Source of the DNA: Romanomermis culicivorax
Lineage: Eukaryota; Nematoda; Enoplea; Mermithida; Mermithidae
Length of the DNA stretch: 64,000 nt
NCBI GenBank assembly: GCA_963922205.1
Contig: CAWUHX010000007.1
Location: forward strand, 1,736,001-1,800,000
Direction of reading: 5' to 3'
A model generated the notes under the pieces. The model ran no database searches and was not told the origin of the DNA. It saw only the letters and a list, made by a program, of their open reading frames with translations. Shown here piece by piece: positions 26,510 to 63,199 of this stretch. Every line of letters starts with the position of its first letter. Within the stretch, counting starts at the first letter, position 1. The translations under genes were made by a program, and so were the position numbers.

Positions 26510-26761
26510 AAGGCCCTGTCATACTTCACCGCGCCGTACCGCGCGGTGCCGGTTGTCCTATTCATACTAACAGGCGGCGCCGCGCAGTGGCTTGTCATAC
26601 TTCGCCGCTTTTTTACTTTCGGATTTTGCTCTTCTCAAAAAATGTGTATTGGTTTAGTTGAAACCTGATGGGGCGCCGCAAAACTTCAAAGTACTTCAAA
26701 GGCGGGCTTTTTAGTATGAATAGAACAACCGGCGCCGTGCAGTGAAGTATGACAGGGCCTT
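26510..26761. mobile_element. MITE, 252 bp, TIR AAGGCCCTGTCATACTTCA, TA duplication
   Basis: The ends are inverted copies starting AAGGCCCTGTCATACTTCA. Inverted similarity continues for about 55 bases to CGGTTGT(C/T)CTATTCATACTAA. The element is flanked on both sides by TA (26508-26509 and 26762-26763), as expected for Tc1/mariner-type insertions. The interior is GC-rich with nested CGCGCCG/CGGCGCC palindromes and no coding capacity. Confidence 0.85.
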
Positions 26762-26974
26762 TACAGGCTGCCTAATCTACGAAAACTTCGTTATTTTGAG
26801 AACAGCCAGTTTGTTAGTTCAATTTCTTGAGGGTCGCTGTTTATACATAAGTTTTTGAGAGGGTTCACTTTCCTGTACCCAAATATAAAAAACCGGATTT
26901 GAATATGTACTTGCGTTCATTCACTTCGAAATGTAGGTAAATTAAGACGAAACAAAACAATGAAATCCAAAATA

Positions 26975-27645
26975 TGTAACGACCAGTTTTAGAAGTACTT
27001 TATTTTATCCTGAAATGGATGGTGGTTACGGTAGGCAATGGCACGGGATACAGTAACAACAGCAATATGAAAGGACAATCGACGGCTGCTTCGGTCATTG
27101 AAAACAAAAAAGCAATTAGGCGTTCGGCTTGCAAATGAAAAATGGATTTCATTTAACCGTTTTCATATACAACAGATCGCTTGCAAATAAAAATCGCGGC
27201 ACTTGCAAATAAAATGGATTCGAAAAATCTAACTGCAACATGGACTAACTAAATCATGTTTTGCTTCTCTTTAAATACGGCTTTTTTGGTCACTCCCTGG
27301 GCGTCGCGGGAGGTCTTGCTTCTGTCCATCTTCTTCCGCCAATCGCCGCTTCCTGCTTCATTATTCTCGCTCATTTGGTCACGCCCTCCAATGCTTTCCT
27401 CGTACTGTATGCTTCTCGTGTCTTCCCTATGCTTGCTTCCTACGGTGGGCTTAGCCACACCTCTGTGCATCCGTGCATGCTTTCTGTACCTATTTCCTCT
27501 GTGTACACAAGTTTTGTGGGACCATCGCCACCGTTGCACTTGAGACTACTGTCTGGTGGGGCTTTTACTTTTTACTGTGTGCAGGTGTTGTTTACGATTT
27601 TTATGAGGAATTTCGGTAGCCATGGAATGTGTATTATGAGGGCCA
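26975..27645 (-). repeat. Older, diverged partial LTR joined to the 3' LTR
   Basis: It starts TGTAACGACCAGTTT, like the outer end of the intact LTR (TGTAACGCCCAGTTT at 30824). After a divergent region it again resembles LTR sequence: the GGGAGGTC-CTTCTGTC block, a CCAATCGC-GCTTC block and a final ATTATGAGGGCCA. At 27645/27646 it switches abruptly to the GTACACAAAATATAAAA block that lies about 130 bases inside the intact LTR. It is best explained as a relic of a related LTR brought next to the newer one by recombination or nested insertion. Confidence 0.6.
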
Positions 27646-28314
27646 GTACACAAAATATAAAAATATGCCTCACGACACGTCTGGCATAAACACTTTCACT
27701 GAATCAATAAAAATCTCAATCAAAATCTCCCTTTTTCCAGGTTTCTCTGTATTGTATACCAATTGTTTCATCCATGCCCTCGTGTTGTGGGAGGTCCTCT
27801 TCTGTCGACTCGCCTAACCAATCGCTGCTTCACTTACCTGTTTCCGCTTCTTTAGCCACGCCTCTTGCTTTAATTTACTCTTAATTTCCATGCTTACATG
27901 CTTTATTCTACAGTATGCTTTGCCGCGCCTATATGTTTTTGGTTTTTCATGTGTTTTTCGGTTTTCCACACATTCCTCCTAAATCTTCTGTCTGGGTTGG
28001 GATTTCTGTACTTTCTACATGGACAGGTGTGTTTACACTTCTGGGGGGAATTATTGTACTTGCGGAATGTATATATTCATGTGCATTATGAGGGCCGGAT
28101 GCCAATGTGCAAATGATTATGTGCGTCTTTAATTGGGTCAATGGGGTGTGGGACGATCAAAATAAAGTGCTTCACATAAATTTATGGGAATATTTGGATG
28201 TGAATTCCAGACACCCTTGAGACGATAGATTAATAAATAAAATTATATTTAATAAATGAATATCACATACTGTACAATCTGTATTTACACTAATGCTTCA
28301 GCATGTACGTTACA
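27646..28314 (-). repeat. 3' LTR of the retrotransposon (lacks outer ~130 bp)
   Basis: It matches 30953-31632 along its whole length with a few percent differences by eye, from GTACACAAAATATAAAA to GCATGTACGTTACA. In element orientation it starts TGTAACGTACATGC directly after the polypurine tract, as an LTR should. The distal ~130 bases present in the right LTR are missing and replaced by the older LTR relic. Confidence 0.85.
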
Positions 28315-28327
28315 TTCCCCTCCTTCC
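28315..28327 (-). other. Polypurine tract
   Basis: On the minus strand GGAAGGAGGGGAA abuts the TGTAACG start of the 3' LTR. This is the normal position of the plus-strand primer for LTR retrotransposons. Confidence 0.85.
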
Positions 28328-28341
28328 GAAGTTGAACGTCC

Positions 28342-29214
28342 TCATTCAAGGGGGTCGAGGGAGAGAGGGCTTTGGGGTCGAGGACTTGGAAGAATAGGGG
28401 GAATAGGGGATTTTGTCTGAACAATTGACCCGCCTGTTTTACATGAAGGGGAAGTGCTTTGACTGATAACATCAGTTTTGTCAAGTTGCTCAACTTTTTT
28501 CTTGATTCTTTGTTTTGCTTTTGGTGGTTTTTGAAGAAGAGGTCTGTGGCTGTGTTTACAATTACTGGGATCAATGCTGTGGGAGACAAGTGGCCTGCGA
28601 CTCACATGCCTTTTTGATTCAGTGTGAAGGGATTGATATTTTGATAAGAAATTGATTAACTCAGCTTTTTCGGTTTCATTCTGGTCACTCTTGGTCAAAT
28701 CTATTTTGCATTTTAGCCATGTGAATGTATGACAACGTTTCTGTTTGTTTTGGGTGGGAAAATGAGATTGGGCGGGTGAGTTTTCCACTGGGAGGGGACA
28801 AGAAACAGGGGGCGATGCATGTATCAGGATGGGGGATTTGGGGCTTGCTGACGTCGTTTGGGCTAGAACTGCAAATACCACTACTTTTACTCTGGAAAAT
28901 GCTAGCTGCAAAACGAATTTTACGATTTTTTCGTGCTTTGGGGGTAGGAAGAGAAGTTTTTCGCCTGGGGAATGTGTTGGGGTCTGTCCCTGGGAGGGGA
29001 CAAGAAACAGGGTCGATGCCTGTATTAGGATAGGGGATTTGGGGCTTGCTGACGTCGTTTGAGCTAGAACTGGAGATACCACTACTTTTACTCTGGAAAA
29101 TGCTAGCTGCAGAATGAATTTTACGATTTTTCGGTGCTTTGGGGGTAGGAAGAGAAGTTTTTTGCCTGGGGAATGTGTTGGGGTCTGTGGGGGGCCCTGC
29201 AATTGTGAAAACAT
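28342..29214 (-). CDS. Second frame of the gag-only retrotransposon, Pro/Ser/Lys-rich, function unknown
   Basis: An uninterrupted 290-codon frame starting at an ATG (29214) lies between gag and the 3' LTR. The N-terminal half is two copies of a roughly 67-residue unit (PTHSPG, LLFLPPKH, KIVKF, AQTTSASPKSPIL), produced by a 202 bp tandem duplication. The C-terminal half is Lys/Ser/Pro-rich (KAKQRIKKKVEQ and a Pro-rich end). I recognise no enzyme motif, and it occupies the place where pol would be. It may be a nucleic-acid-binding accessory protein or a degenerated leftover. The frame differs from gag by one base. Confidence 0.5.
   Translation of the reverse strand: MFSQLQGPPQTPTHSPGKKLLFLPPKHRKIVKFILQLAFSRVKVVVSPVLAQTTSASPKSPILIQASTLFLVPSQGQTPTHSPGEKLLFLPPKHEKIVKFVLQLAFSRVKVVVFAVLAQTTSASPKSPILIHASPPVSCPLPVENSPAQSHFPTQNKQKRCHTFTWLKCKIDLTKSDQNETEKAELINFLSKYQSLHTESKRHVSRRPLVSHSIDPSNCKHSHRPLLQKPPKAKQRIKKKVEQLDKTDVISQSTSPSCKTGGSIVQTKSPIPPILPSPRPQSPLSLDPLE
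28788..29190. repeat. 202 bp direct tandem duplication inside the retrotransposon
   Basis: CTGGGAGGGGACAAGAAACA begins both at 28788 and at 28990. The two units then run in parallel through GGGGCTTGCTGACGTCGTTT and GGAAAATGCTAGCTGCA to GGGGAATGTGTTGGGGTCTG, with scattered substitutions. The duplication keeps the reading frame almost open across both copies. Confidence 0.9.
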
Positions 29215-29395
29215 TGAGTGTTCCTTTTTGTATGCTGGTTCAGATTTGGATGTCTCACTGGTTCCAGGCTGTTTATGTTTCTGTGCAATTTTATTGTTTT
29301 CTGACTGGGGGGGGGGTTTGATTTCAACATGTCACTGCTTTTTGGTGATGCAATTTTTGAAGTGCTGCCCTATCAGGAAGGGGTATGTCAAGGAC

Positions 29396-30673
29396 CTATT
29401 GGGGGTCAAACTGCTTATAACTGGTGGGCAGAACAGTATTTAAAGCATGTTGAGGTCGATGCTGGACAGTGGGCAATGTGGAGTACAGGACTGGGACATG
29501 AATGTTCATTTGTGGTGGGAGTAGTCTCTCTTCAATGCAATTTTGGAGGTTAGGGGTCATTTGGTTGGGGCAATATCTACTCGTGTGACCTTTCTGCTTA
29601 CAAAGAAAACACTCTACATTTGAGTAGCTTTTGGATATGCAATGGCTGGATCTGTGACCGGTCTGAGAACAGTGAATGCATTTGCTCTTACAGTCTCGAG
29701 TCATGTGATCACTCCTAAAACAAATTTGACATGACTTTTTAGTACCTGGCGAATTACAATTTCTGGCGAAATGCCCCACTTGATTGCATTGAAAACATGT
29801 GATCTGTCTCAAATAACTGTTATCATGCTGGGGGTGAGTTTGGGAATTTCGCATTATTTGCAATTGCAACTCTGTGACTTGTTGTTCCAACTTGTGTAAT
29901 ATTCCCTGCTGTTCAGTGTAATTGCCCAATGAAAGAATGGGCTCCAATTCAGGGGATATGAGGGGTATGGGACTAGATTTCAATCTCTTTCTGAAAATTT
30001 GTTGTTCAACATAGGCTGCCTTGTCAGACATGTCTGTTAGGGAGGTGAATCGTTTGTACTTGAGTGCCTCTCTAATTCCAGTCTGCATGCCTTCCATGAA
30101 AAGGGGTTTGATTATCATTTCTCGTGCCTCTGAATTGAAATTAGGGTAAGCAAGGGTTGCTAGATGCTCGAGGTCAAACAAAAATTCAATTACAGTTTCG
30201 GATCGTTTTTGTTTCCGTTCCCCCAAAAAATGTTGGTGTAAACCGGTGTCTCTGTGGTCGGGGAAACATGCTTGTAAGGCGGTTTTACTCTTTTCATACG
30301 TTTGGGGTGGGTTTTCAGAATTTTCTAAACTTTTAAATTCTGCTAATGCTGTGCCACCCAAATGAATTTCAAAACATGCTAATTTGAGTTGCTCATCAGT
30401 ATCTTTCATGCCTTGTAGCATCATGAACTGCTCTAGTCATTTGCTCCATTCGCCAAAATGTTGGGTTACTCCTCCTGTGAATACTGTAGGTTTTGCATAA
30501 AAATTGTTTGCCATATTGTTAAGTATATTGGCCGTTCTTAAATCATTGATCAGGGTGGGATTCACAGTGTTTTTGCTCAATTGTGTGTGTAAAGTTCGAA
30601 AATGTTCTGCAAAAAGTTCGTTGATTTGCTCTCTTACAATTTCTATTAAGTGGTCTCCTGTATGGTGGGTCAT
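29396..30673 (-). pseudogene. Gag polyprotein of LTR retrotransposon, one in-frame stop
   Basis: The frame starts at ATG 30673 and is broken by a single TGA at 30437-30439. It then continues in the same frame to a stop at 29396 (about 425 codons in all). The middle resembles the Ty3/gypsy-type Retrotrans_gag domain, with its long helical run of LxxF, YPNF and AREMIIKPLF segments. The C-terminal part carries four CCHC zinc knuckles of form C-x2-C-x4-H-x4-C (beginning CFQC, CQIC, CIHC and CFLC), which bind element RNA in virus-like particles. Four knuckles in a row is more than usual. Only the one stop distinguishes it from an intact frame, so inactivation is recent or the codon is bypassed. 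Confidence 0.88.
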
Positions 30674-30804
30674 TTTCCATTTGTGTTTTTACGAATAGTT
30701 GTCCTACTGTATGAGACGATTATTACCATGTGCGACTACTGTTTAGGGATGCCTGGATAAAGGATGCACCTAGTGGTGCAGGGAGTTCCAATGGTTAACG
30801 ATGG

Positions 30805-30817
30805 GGTACGGTCACCA
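30805..30817 (-). other. Primer binding site candidate
   Basis: On the minus strand, TGGTGACCGTACC begins six bases after the end of the 5' LTR (CGTTACA/TACTTT). TGGTGACC-type sites at this position are common in metazoan LTR elements and would pair with a tRNA 3' end finishing GGTACGGTCACCA. The tRNA identity is not assigned. Confidence 0.65.
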
Positions 30818-30823
30818 AAAGTA

Positions 30824-31632
30824 TGTAACGCCCAGTTTCTATAGTCTACTTTTACTTGCTCCAAAGAACGGGGCAACGGTGGACAAACAGGGGGCGAATG
30901 ATAATAGGGTAAAATAATAAATAACGATTCGTCGACAATTTTTTGCATCGACGTACACAAAATATAAAAATATGCCTCACGACACGTCCCCCATAAACGC
31001 TTTCACCGAATCAATAAAAATCTCAATCGAAATCTCCCTTTTTCCAGGTTTCTCTGTCTTTTATACCGATTGTTTCATCCATGCCCTCGCGTCATGGGAG
31101 GTCTGCTTCTGTCGGCTCGCCTAACCAATCGCTGCTTCGCTTACCTGTTTCCGCCTACTGTATGCTTCTTTAGCCACACCTCTTGCTTTAATTTACTCTT
31201 AATTTCCACACTTATATGCTTTATTCTACAGTATGCTTTGCCGCGCCTATATGTTTTCGGTTTTTCATGTGTTTTTCGGTTTTCCATGCATTCCTCCTAA
31301 ATCTTCTGTCTGGATCAGGATTTCTGTACTTTCTACATGGACAGGTGTGTTTACGCGTCTGGGGGGAATTATTGTACTTGCGGAATGTATCTATTCATGT
31401 GCATTATGAGGGCCAGGTGCCAATGTGTAAATAATTATGTGCGTCTTTAATTGGGTCAATGGGGTGTGGGACGATCAAAATAAAGTGCTTCACATAAATT
31501 TATGGGAATATTAGGGTGTGAATTCCAGACACCCTTGAGACGATAGATTAATAAATGAAATTATATTTAATAAATGAATATCACATACTGTACAATCCAT
31601 ATTTACATTAATGCTTCAGCATGTACGTTACA
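30824..31632 (-). repeat. 5' LTR of the retrotransposon, 809 bp
   Basis: Its ends are TGTAACG...CGTTACA, a 7-base inverted repeat with TG/CA termini as in LTRs. It shares 30953-31632 with the left LTR. Its plus-strand right end (31632) abuts a coding-like plus-strand frame. Confidence 0.85.
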
Positions 31633-31798
31633 TTGGTACGAGTGCATTCTTCCTGAAATTGTAGATGCGGTCAACAGACAAGAGTTTTTGAAAGGAAAAA
31701 ATAGGCTCGAATCAATTCGAAAAATTCTTCCCTCCATTGACGACAGGCAGACTGACCGAAAACGTTTTCTATGGTGGCCAAACGCGCGCTCCCCCTGA
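31633..31798 (+). pseudogene. Orphan coding-like fragment cut by the LTR
   Basis: The plus strand immediately after the LTR is open to a stop at 31796-31798, with a balanced, charged composition (ILPEIVDAVNRQEFLKGK, then SIRKILP, DRQTDRKRF). This looks like the C-terminus of a real protein rather than chance sequence. Its 5' side is missing because the LTR begins at 31632. No continuation was recognised beyond the far end of the element near 26975. Family unknown. It could also be carried-over sequence from another transposon. Confidence 0.3.
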
Positions 31799-32042
31799 TC
31801 AGTAGTAACAGTGGAAAGCACGTTATTTCTGTAGATTGAAAAATTCATGCTCATGTAAAAAAGAGAACACGTGAAAAAAGAAAATGAAAAAACAAAAAAG
31901 CTGACACAAGTTCATTGTTAAAAATTTACATAGAATAAAAGTATGCAAATAATTTTCAATATTATCTCTTCTTTCTTTATACAAATAAACGGAATGTTTG
32001 AGCATTATCCAATAATGCGGCAAACGAAAAGTATATGGCTGG

Positions 32043-59295
<27,253 letters not shown>

Positions 59296-60617
59296 AAAAC
59301 ATGCGGAATGCTAGACAAAAAATCTTAAACGAGCAACATGGATAAATAAAAAATGTAATAGAGGGACAGGAAGGTAGCAAATGTAAAAATAGAAAGAAAT
59401 GTAAATTTAACCAACTAGTTTGAAGGATCGTTACCCTAGAGTTTAACTTAATGAAGAATATTCGAATGTTATATCTTCTGCTCCCCAAAATTACAACTAA
59501 TTAGCACAGTTAATGTTGCGGGAAACGACAGTGAAAAAATGTATTTATTGCTGGACTGGAGCCAGATATATGAACAGCAGCGTTCTTATACATATACAAA
59601 CACAGAAAATCTTTAACGATCAAATTTTCATGGCTAAAAAGTGGTTAAGATGGCAACACGGCCGAAAAAAATTTTCTGCACTGAACAAATTTTTTTCTGT
59701 ACCAACTGAAAATTTTCAAAAAGTAATGCTGAAATAAGATATTCAATAAATACACTTGAGTGTGTTATGTACTGATCTTCTTAACTGTAAGAAAATGTGC
59801 CGTTTTCATCTCAAACTCAAATTTTTGGCCATTTAGCGAGAATGCACAGGATATCTTGTCGAATTAAAAAAAAATTCCTCCAAAACACGGCGACGAAAGC
59901 CAGAGCTTTACGAGATACTTGCAGGAAGGATTTTCCACGGGGTAATTCTTCTCTTACGGTCAAAAACGAAGCTAGAAGGCTGAAAATAGTTTTCGGATGT
60001 ATCTTGAAGAGTTATAAATATCGAATGGTAGGAATGTTCCGGTTAATCGGAACAAAACCGTGAAAACCGTAATTTTTTTCAAAAACCTAAACTGAAACTG
60101 TTGGAAAACCGGAACCGATATTTTGGAGGATAGTTTTCGGTTTTTACTTCTGTTTTAGGTATTTCATATTTCGAAAATATTTCAATAATGTGTCAGGCTA
60201 AAACATTTTGAATGCAGAATTGAAATTTTCACACTTTCTGTTGAAAATTCCATGGATTTTTTCTTCATCAATAACCACTTTCAACTAACAACTCATAAAT
60301 ATCATCTTGTATATGTGATTGGACAAATACTTTTTAGTCCTAATTAGATATATTTTTTCTGTACAAGATGGACTTTTTTGTGCTTGTACGGAAAACTTCC
60401 ACCGAGTTTTCCGTACTGTACGGATTTTTTATGCATAGTGCAACCTAAATCCCGACGACCTTTTTGATTAAGTTATAGGACATCTTGTCTGGAAATTCAT
60501 TTTCATGAGTTTTAAAATGAAAAGTCCTGAAAATCTAGTAGATGATTTGTAATTCTACATGTTATTTCTAGGTCATGGTTGGAAAGTGTCATCCTATCTG
60601 TTTATAGCCTTTTAATA
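59296..60617. other. Upstream region of the CCSER gene
   Basis: It should contain the 5' UTR and promoter. A TTTTGTCTAG acceptor-like site on the minus strand lies about 20 bases upstream of the ATG, so the first exon may receive a spliced leader or an upstream UTR exon. A short basic plus-strand frame at 59842-60063 (MHRISCRIKKKF at its start) is preceded by a TTTGGCCATTTAG acceptor-like site but resembles nothing I know. Confidence 0.35.
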
Positions 60618-60625
60618 TCGACACA

Positions 60626-60790
60626 CAGGGCCGTGCGCAGGATTTTTTCATGGGGGAGGGGGGCGAACTGAATTTTTTTTACTGAATAGCCCCAAAAAAT
60701 GTTGATTTTACGCGATACACTGTGTGCATTCTGTCACAATGGGGGGGAGGGAGGCGGCCGCCCCCCCCGCCCCCCTTGTGCACGGCCCTG
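60626..60790. mobile_element. MITE, 165 bp, TIR CAGGGCCGTGCGCA, 8 bp duplication
   Basis: Its ends are CAGGGCCGTGCGCAGG and TTGTGCACGGCCCTG, inverted copies with one mismatch over the first 14 bases. They are flanked by perfect TCGACACA duplications (60618-60625 and 60791-60798). CAGGG termini with 8-base duplications are typical of hAT elements. It is non-coding, with G and C homopolymer runs. Confidence 0.9.
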
Positions 60791-60880
60791 TCGACACATC
60801 ATGGATAAATGTTCGATTTTGTATTGTTTCTAACATAATAGAAAAAACAAGATTTTTCTCGATTATTTTGAACTTGCCTT

Positions 60881-61021
60881 TCAGTTTGCATTCTTTCGTA
60901 ACAAAATGAGCAGCTGGGGCAAAATATGCGATTTTTTGTGGTCATCCGTCCAAAAATCCGTTCCTGTGACATCAGTAATCTTAACGGATTCGTCATTCTC
61001 AGACTCTGATGATGCCGACAT
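60881..61021 (-). CDS. Hypothetical short acidic frame
   Basis: A 46-codon frame starting at ATG 61021 (start MSASSESENDESVKITDV, end RKNAN). The acidic Ser/Glu start followed by mixed hydrophobic sequence looks more protein-like than the surroundings. There is no family match, no splice evidence and no neighbour in the same sense. It may be a first exon or chance. Confidence 0.15.
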   Translation of the reverse strand: MSASSESENDESVKITDVTGTDFWTDDHKKSHILPQLLILLRKNAN

Positions 61022-61289
61022 GATGAGACGAGTACCACTTTCAAGATTAACAGAAGGGAAGCAAACAGAAAAAAATTTCTAACGTCTACAAAAAAATGAA
61101 AATATCACTTTGTGAAGCGGACGACGAGCATAAATCCATTGAGGACATATTTTCGTCATCTGCTTTACAGAGTGGGCTCAATTTCAATTAAAATCCCCTG
61201 GAGTCAAAGCTGTATTTAGGGGGCAGGGGGAAGGCGGCCGCCACCCCCTTGGGACTTTGTCATATGTCGATTTTGTGTCTATCACTGGG

Positions 61290-61720
61290 AAAAAGCTCAA
61301 AATTTTCCGGCGCTTGGCGCCGGTCAATGAGTATAACAGTCATTGTTTTCTATCAGCCACGGCCATTAGCATATCGACTTCGCCTTACTAATTAAACTTC
61401 AACAGTCTCAATCAACTGAATTACCTCATCTCTTTTTTTATTAGTTACAAGACAAAATTGTGGGCATGGTTCTCACTGTGGGGAAACTTTTTTTGATTTC
61501 AAAACCGAAATGATACATTTTGGTGAACTTCAGAAAGTCAAAAATTCAAAATTTGCCGGCGCTTCGCGCCGTTCCTGAGTATAATAGTCATGGTTCCCTA
61601 TCAGGCGCGGCCACTAACATATCTACTTCCACTAACTAACTAACTTTCATCAGTTTCTATCAACTGATTAACTTCATCTCTTCTTTTACTAGTTAAGAGC
61701 CAATATTTTGCCAATAATTG
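61290..61720 (+). repeat. Two direct copies (~250 bp apart) of a GC-hairpin-headed repeat
   Basis: Both copies start with AAAATTT(T)(C/G)CCGGCGCTT(G/C)GCGCCG, followed by GAGTATAA(C/T)AGTCAT, CTATCAG, CGGCCA, CATAT and AACTGA-TTA-CTCATCTCTT, ending in an ACTAGTTA-like block. It is non-coding. Related hairpins are listed separately. Confidence 0.7.
61307..61323. repeat. GC-rich hairpin CCGGCGC-TT-GGCGCCGG type, copy 1
   Basis: Near-perfect palindrome in AT-rich sequence. Further copies are at 61556-61571, 61926-61940 (decayed), 62838-62853 and 63847-63863 (the last two in reverse orientation). Confidence 0.75.
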
Positions 61721-62206
61721 AGGTTTTTGATCACTTCTTAAAATTTTATTCTCCCACTTCGTTTGGAGTTTTCCAAAAATTTCGAAACGTGAGCCTTCGC
61801 AATCCGCATTGAAAACTGATAAAAACGTCATTCTTAGACTCCAAATTTAGAGCTTCTATCTAGGAATAATTGTTGTGAACATTCATTTTCCAGCATTTTG
61901 GAACACAAAAAGCCGAAAATTTTCTCGGAGCTACGCGCCGAAATAAAAAAGGTATTACGATCCATTAGTTTAATTCCAATTTATTATCATTGTTATGAAG
62001 ATTAATTTTCCAGCTTTTTAGAGTGTAAAAACCTGAAAATTTTTTTTGCTCAGTCCGCCCCCCCCCCCACTAAAAAAATTCCTGGCTACGGCCCTGCCAG
62101 GAGTGATCTACATATATACATCAATAAGCTTTGTTGAACGAGAAAATTTTTTCATCTAATTTTATCAGTGGATATGTCAAATTTTTAAGGCATAAATATC
62201 AAGGAT

Positions 62207-62403
62207 CAGGCCTGTAGGCAGAGTGGGGGTGGGGCCATGCCCTCCCCCAAATGTTTGAAGCGTTAAAAAAAGAAAAGCCTTGGCTTTTTTTCAAGTCAAG
62301 TCAGAAAAAAGAAAGCCAAGTCAGAAATGCCAATTTTACAGAAAATTAAGTGAAAAAAACGTGTGCCCCCCCCCCCGAAAAAAAAATCCTGGCTATAGGC
62401 CTG
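62207..62403. mobile_element. MITE, 197 bp, TIR CAGGCCTGTAGGCAG
   Basis: Its ends are CAGGCCTGTAGGCAG and CCTGGCTATAGGCCTG, with flanking octamers TCAAGGAT and CCAAGGAT (7 of 8). The interior has C and G runs and tandem AAGTCAAGTCAGAAA blocks shared with 35591-35790. Confidence 0.82.
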
Positions 62404-62929
62404 CCAAGGATCAATTTGTTTCGAAAACGCAAGATCTTGCGAATCAGATAAAATGACACAAAAAAGTGGTGGGATTCAGGGTTTTTTTTGTACATAACCC
62501 ATTTGCACAGGTATAAACGACAGCCAATATTTTATTTGTAGAATTTGTACATAGCAAAAATAGGTATAAATAAGGAACGTGTGTTCCTCTATGTCATGGC
62601 CAAAGACTAATAACCAAATCAGTGTAATTTTCAAATTTTATTTTTTTAACTAAAAAAAATTCATTAAAATTGAACAAAAATTTGAAATTTTCGAGTTTCA
62701 CGTCTAATTTACAAGCGTTGTGGAACAATTTGGCTAGAAAACTATCCAATAGCATAATGAATTTGCGTTAAATGATAAACGGATGGTTAAGTTCTCCATG
62801 ACGACAAGTGAAAGCCTAAAAAAGATGTTAATCTTTCTGGTGCGAAGCGGCGGAAAAAATTTTGGCTAAATTTTATAAGTCGGTTCCCGGCCTTCAGCCT
62901 AATTAATGTTTATGAGTTGTTTGTTAATT

Positions 62930-63075
62930 TTGAGCATGGATTTCTGTGACTAGTGAGTAGACATTTATTTTTCCTTTAAAATTTTCCTTAGGCTCAGGCT
63001 TAGGGTACAGTAGCTGCTCCCGAAGGGCGCAGCGCTGTTGATCTCTTCCAAATGAAGTTGTTAGTTAAAATAGTA
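62930..63075 (+). repeat. Dispersed repeat, inverted copy of 14825-14945
   Basis: TTTCTGTGACTAGTGAGTAG through TTAGGGTACAGTAGCTGCTC to CCAAATGAAGTTGTTAG mirrors the segment at 14.83-14.95 kb. Class unknown. Confidence 0.65.
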
Positions 63076-63120
63076 TCAAGGGCCTTAAAGGAATATAGTG
63101 TTTATATGTACTTTCTGGTG

Positions 63121-63185
63121 AAATTGTGTAAAGGTAAACGCATCAAGTCCATAGGCTGATGGACCGGGTTCGATTCTTGAAGTGG
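63121..63185 (+). other. tRNA-like (possible SINE head) with B-box motif
   Basis: GGGTTCGATTC at 63166-63176 matches the RNA polymerase III B box. A weak A-box-like GTAAAGGTAAACG lies about 40 bases upstream, and a TCCAT/ATGGA hairpin lies between them. A T-arm stem does not close, so this is not a functional tRNA. It may be a tRNA-derived retroposon. Confidence 0.25.
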
Positions 63186-63199
63186 GTAGGATTTTTCCT

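Larger units (their letters stand above)
26975..31632 (-). mobile_element. LTR retrotransposon, gag-only (no pol), minus strand
   Basis: The whole element includes a right (5') LTR at 30824-31632, a primer binding site, a gag frame with four zinc knuckles, a second frame with a tandem duplication, a polypurine tract and a composite left (3') LTR region. No protease, reverse transcriptase, RNase H or integrase motif is present in the 2.5 kb interior. It would therefore have depended on enzymes from elsewhere and appears inactive (in-frame stop in gag). The flanks do not show a matching short duplication, because the left side is chimeric (see the LTR entries). Confidence 0.85.

Noticed and set aside
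28725..29443. Plus-strand Gly/Leu-rich frames over the retrotransposon
   Set aside because: Opposite strand of the second retrotransposon frame. The 202 bp duplication creates apparent repeats in both senses.
27256..31434. Cys/Leu-rich plus-strand frames at 27.3-27.7, 27.9-28.1 and 31.2-31.4 kb resembling membrane proteins
   Set aside because: They are antisense readings of the LTRs. The same frames appear in both LTR copies.
63121..63185. Functional tRNA gene
   Set aside because: The B box is good, but the T stem and acceptor stem do not pair and the A box is weak.
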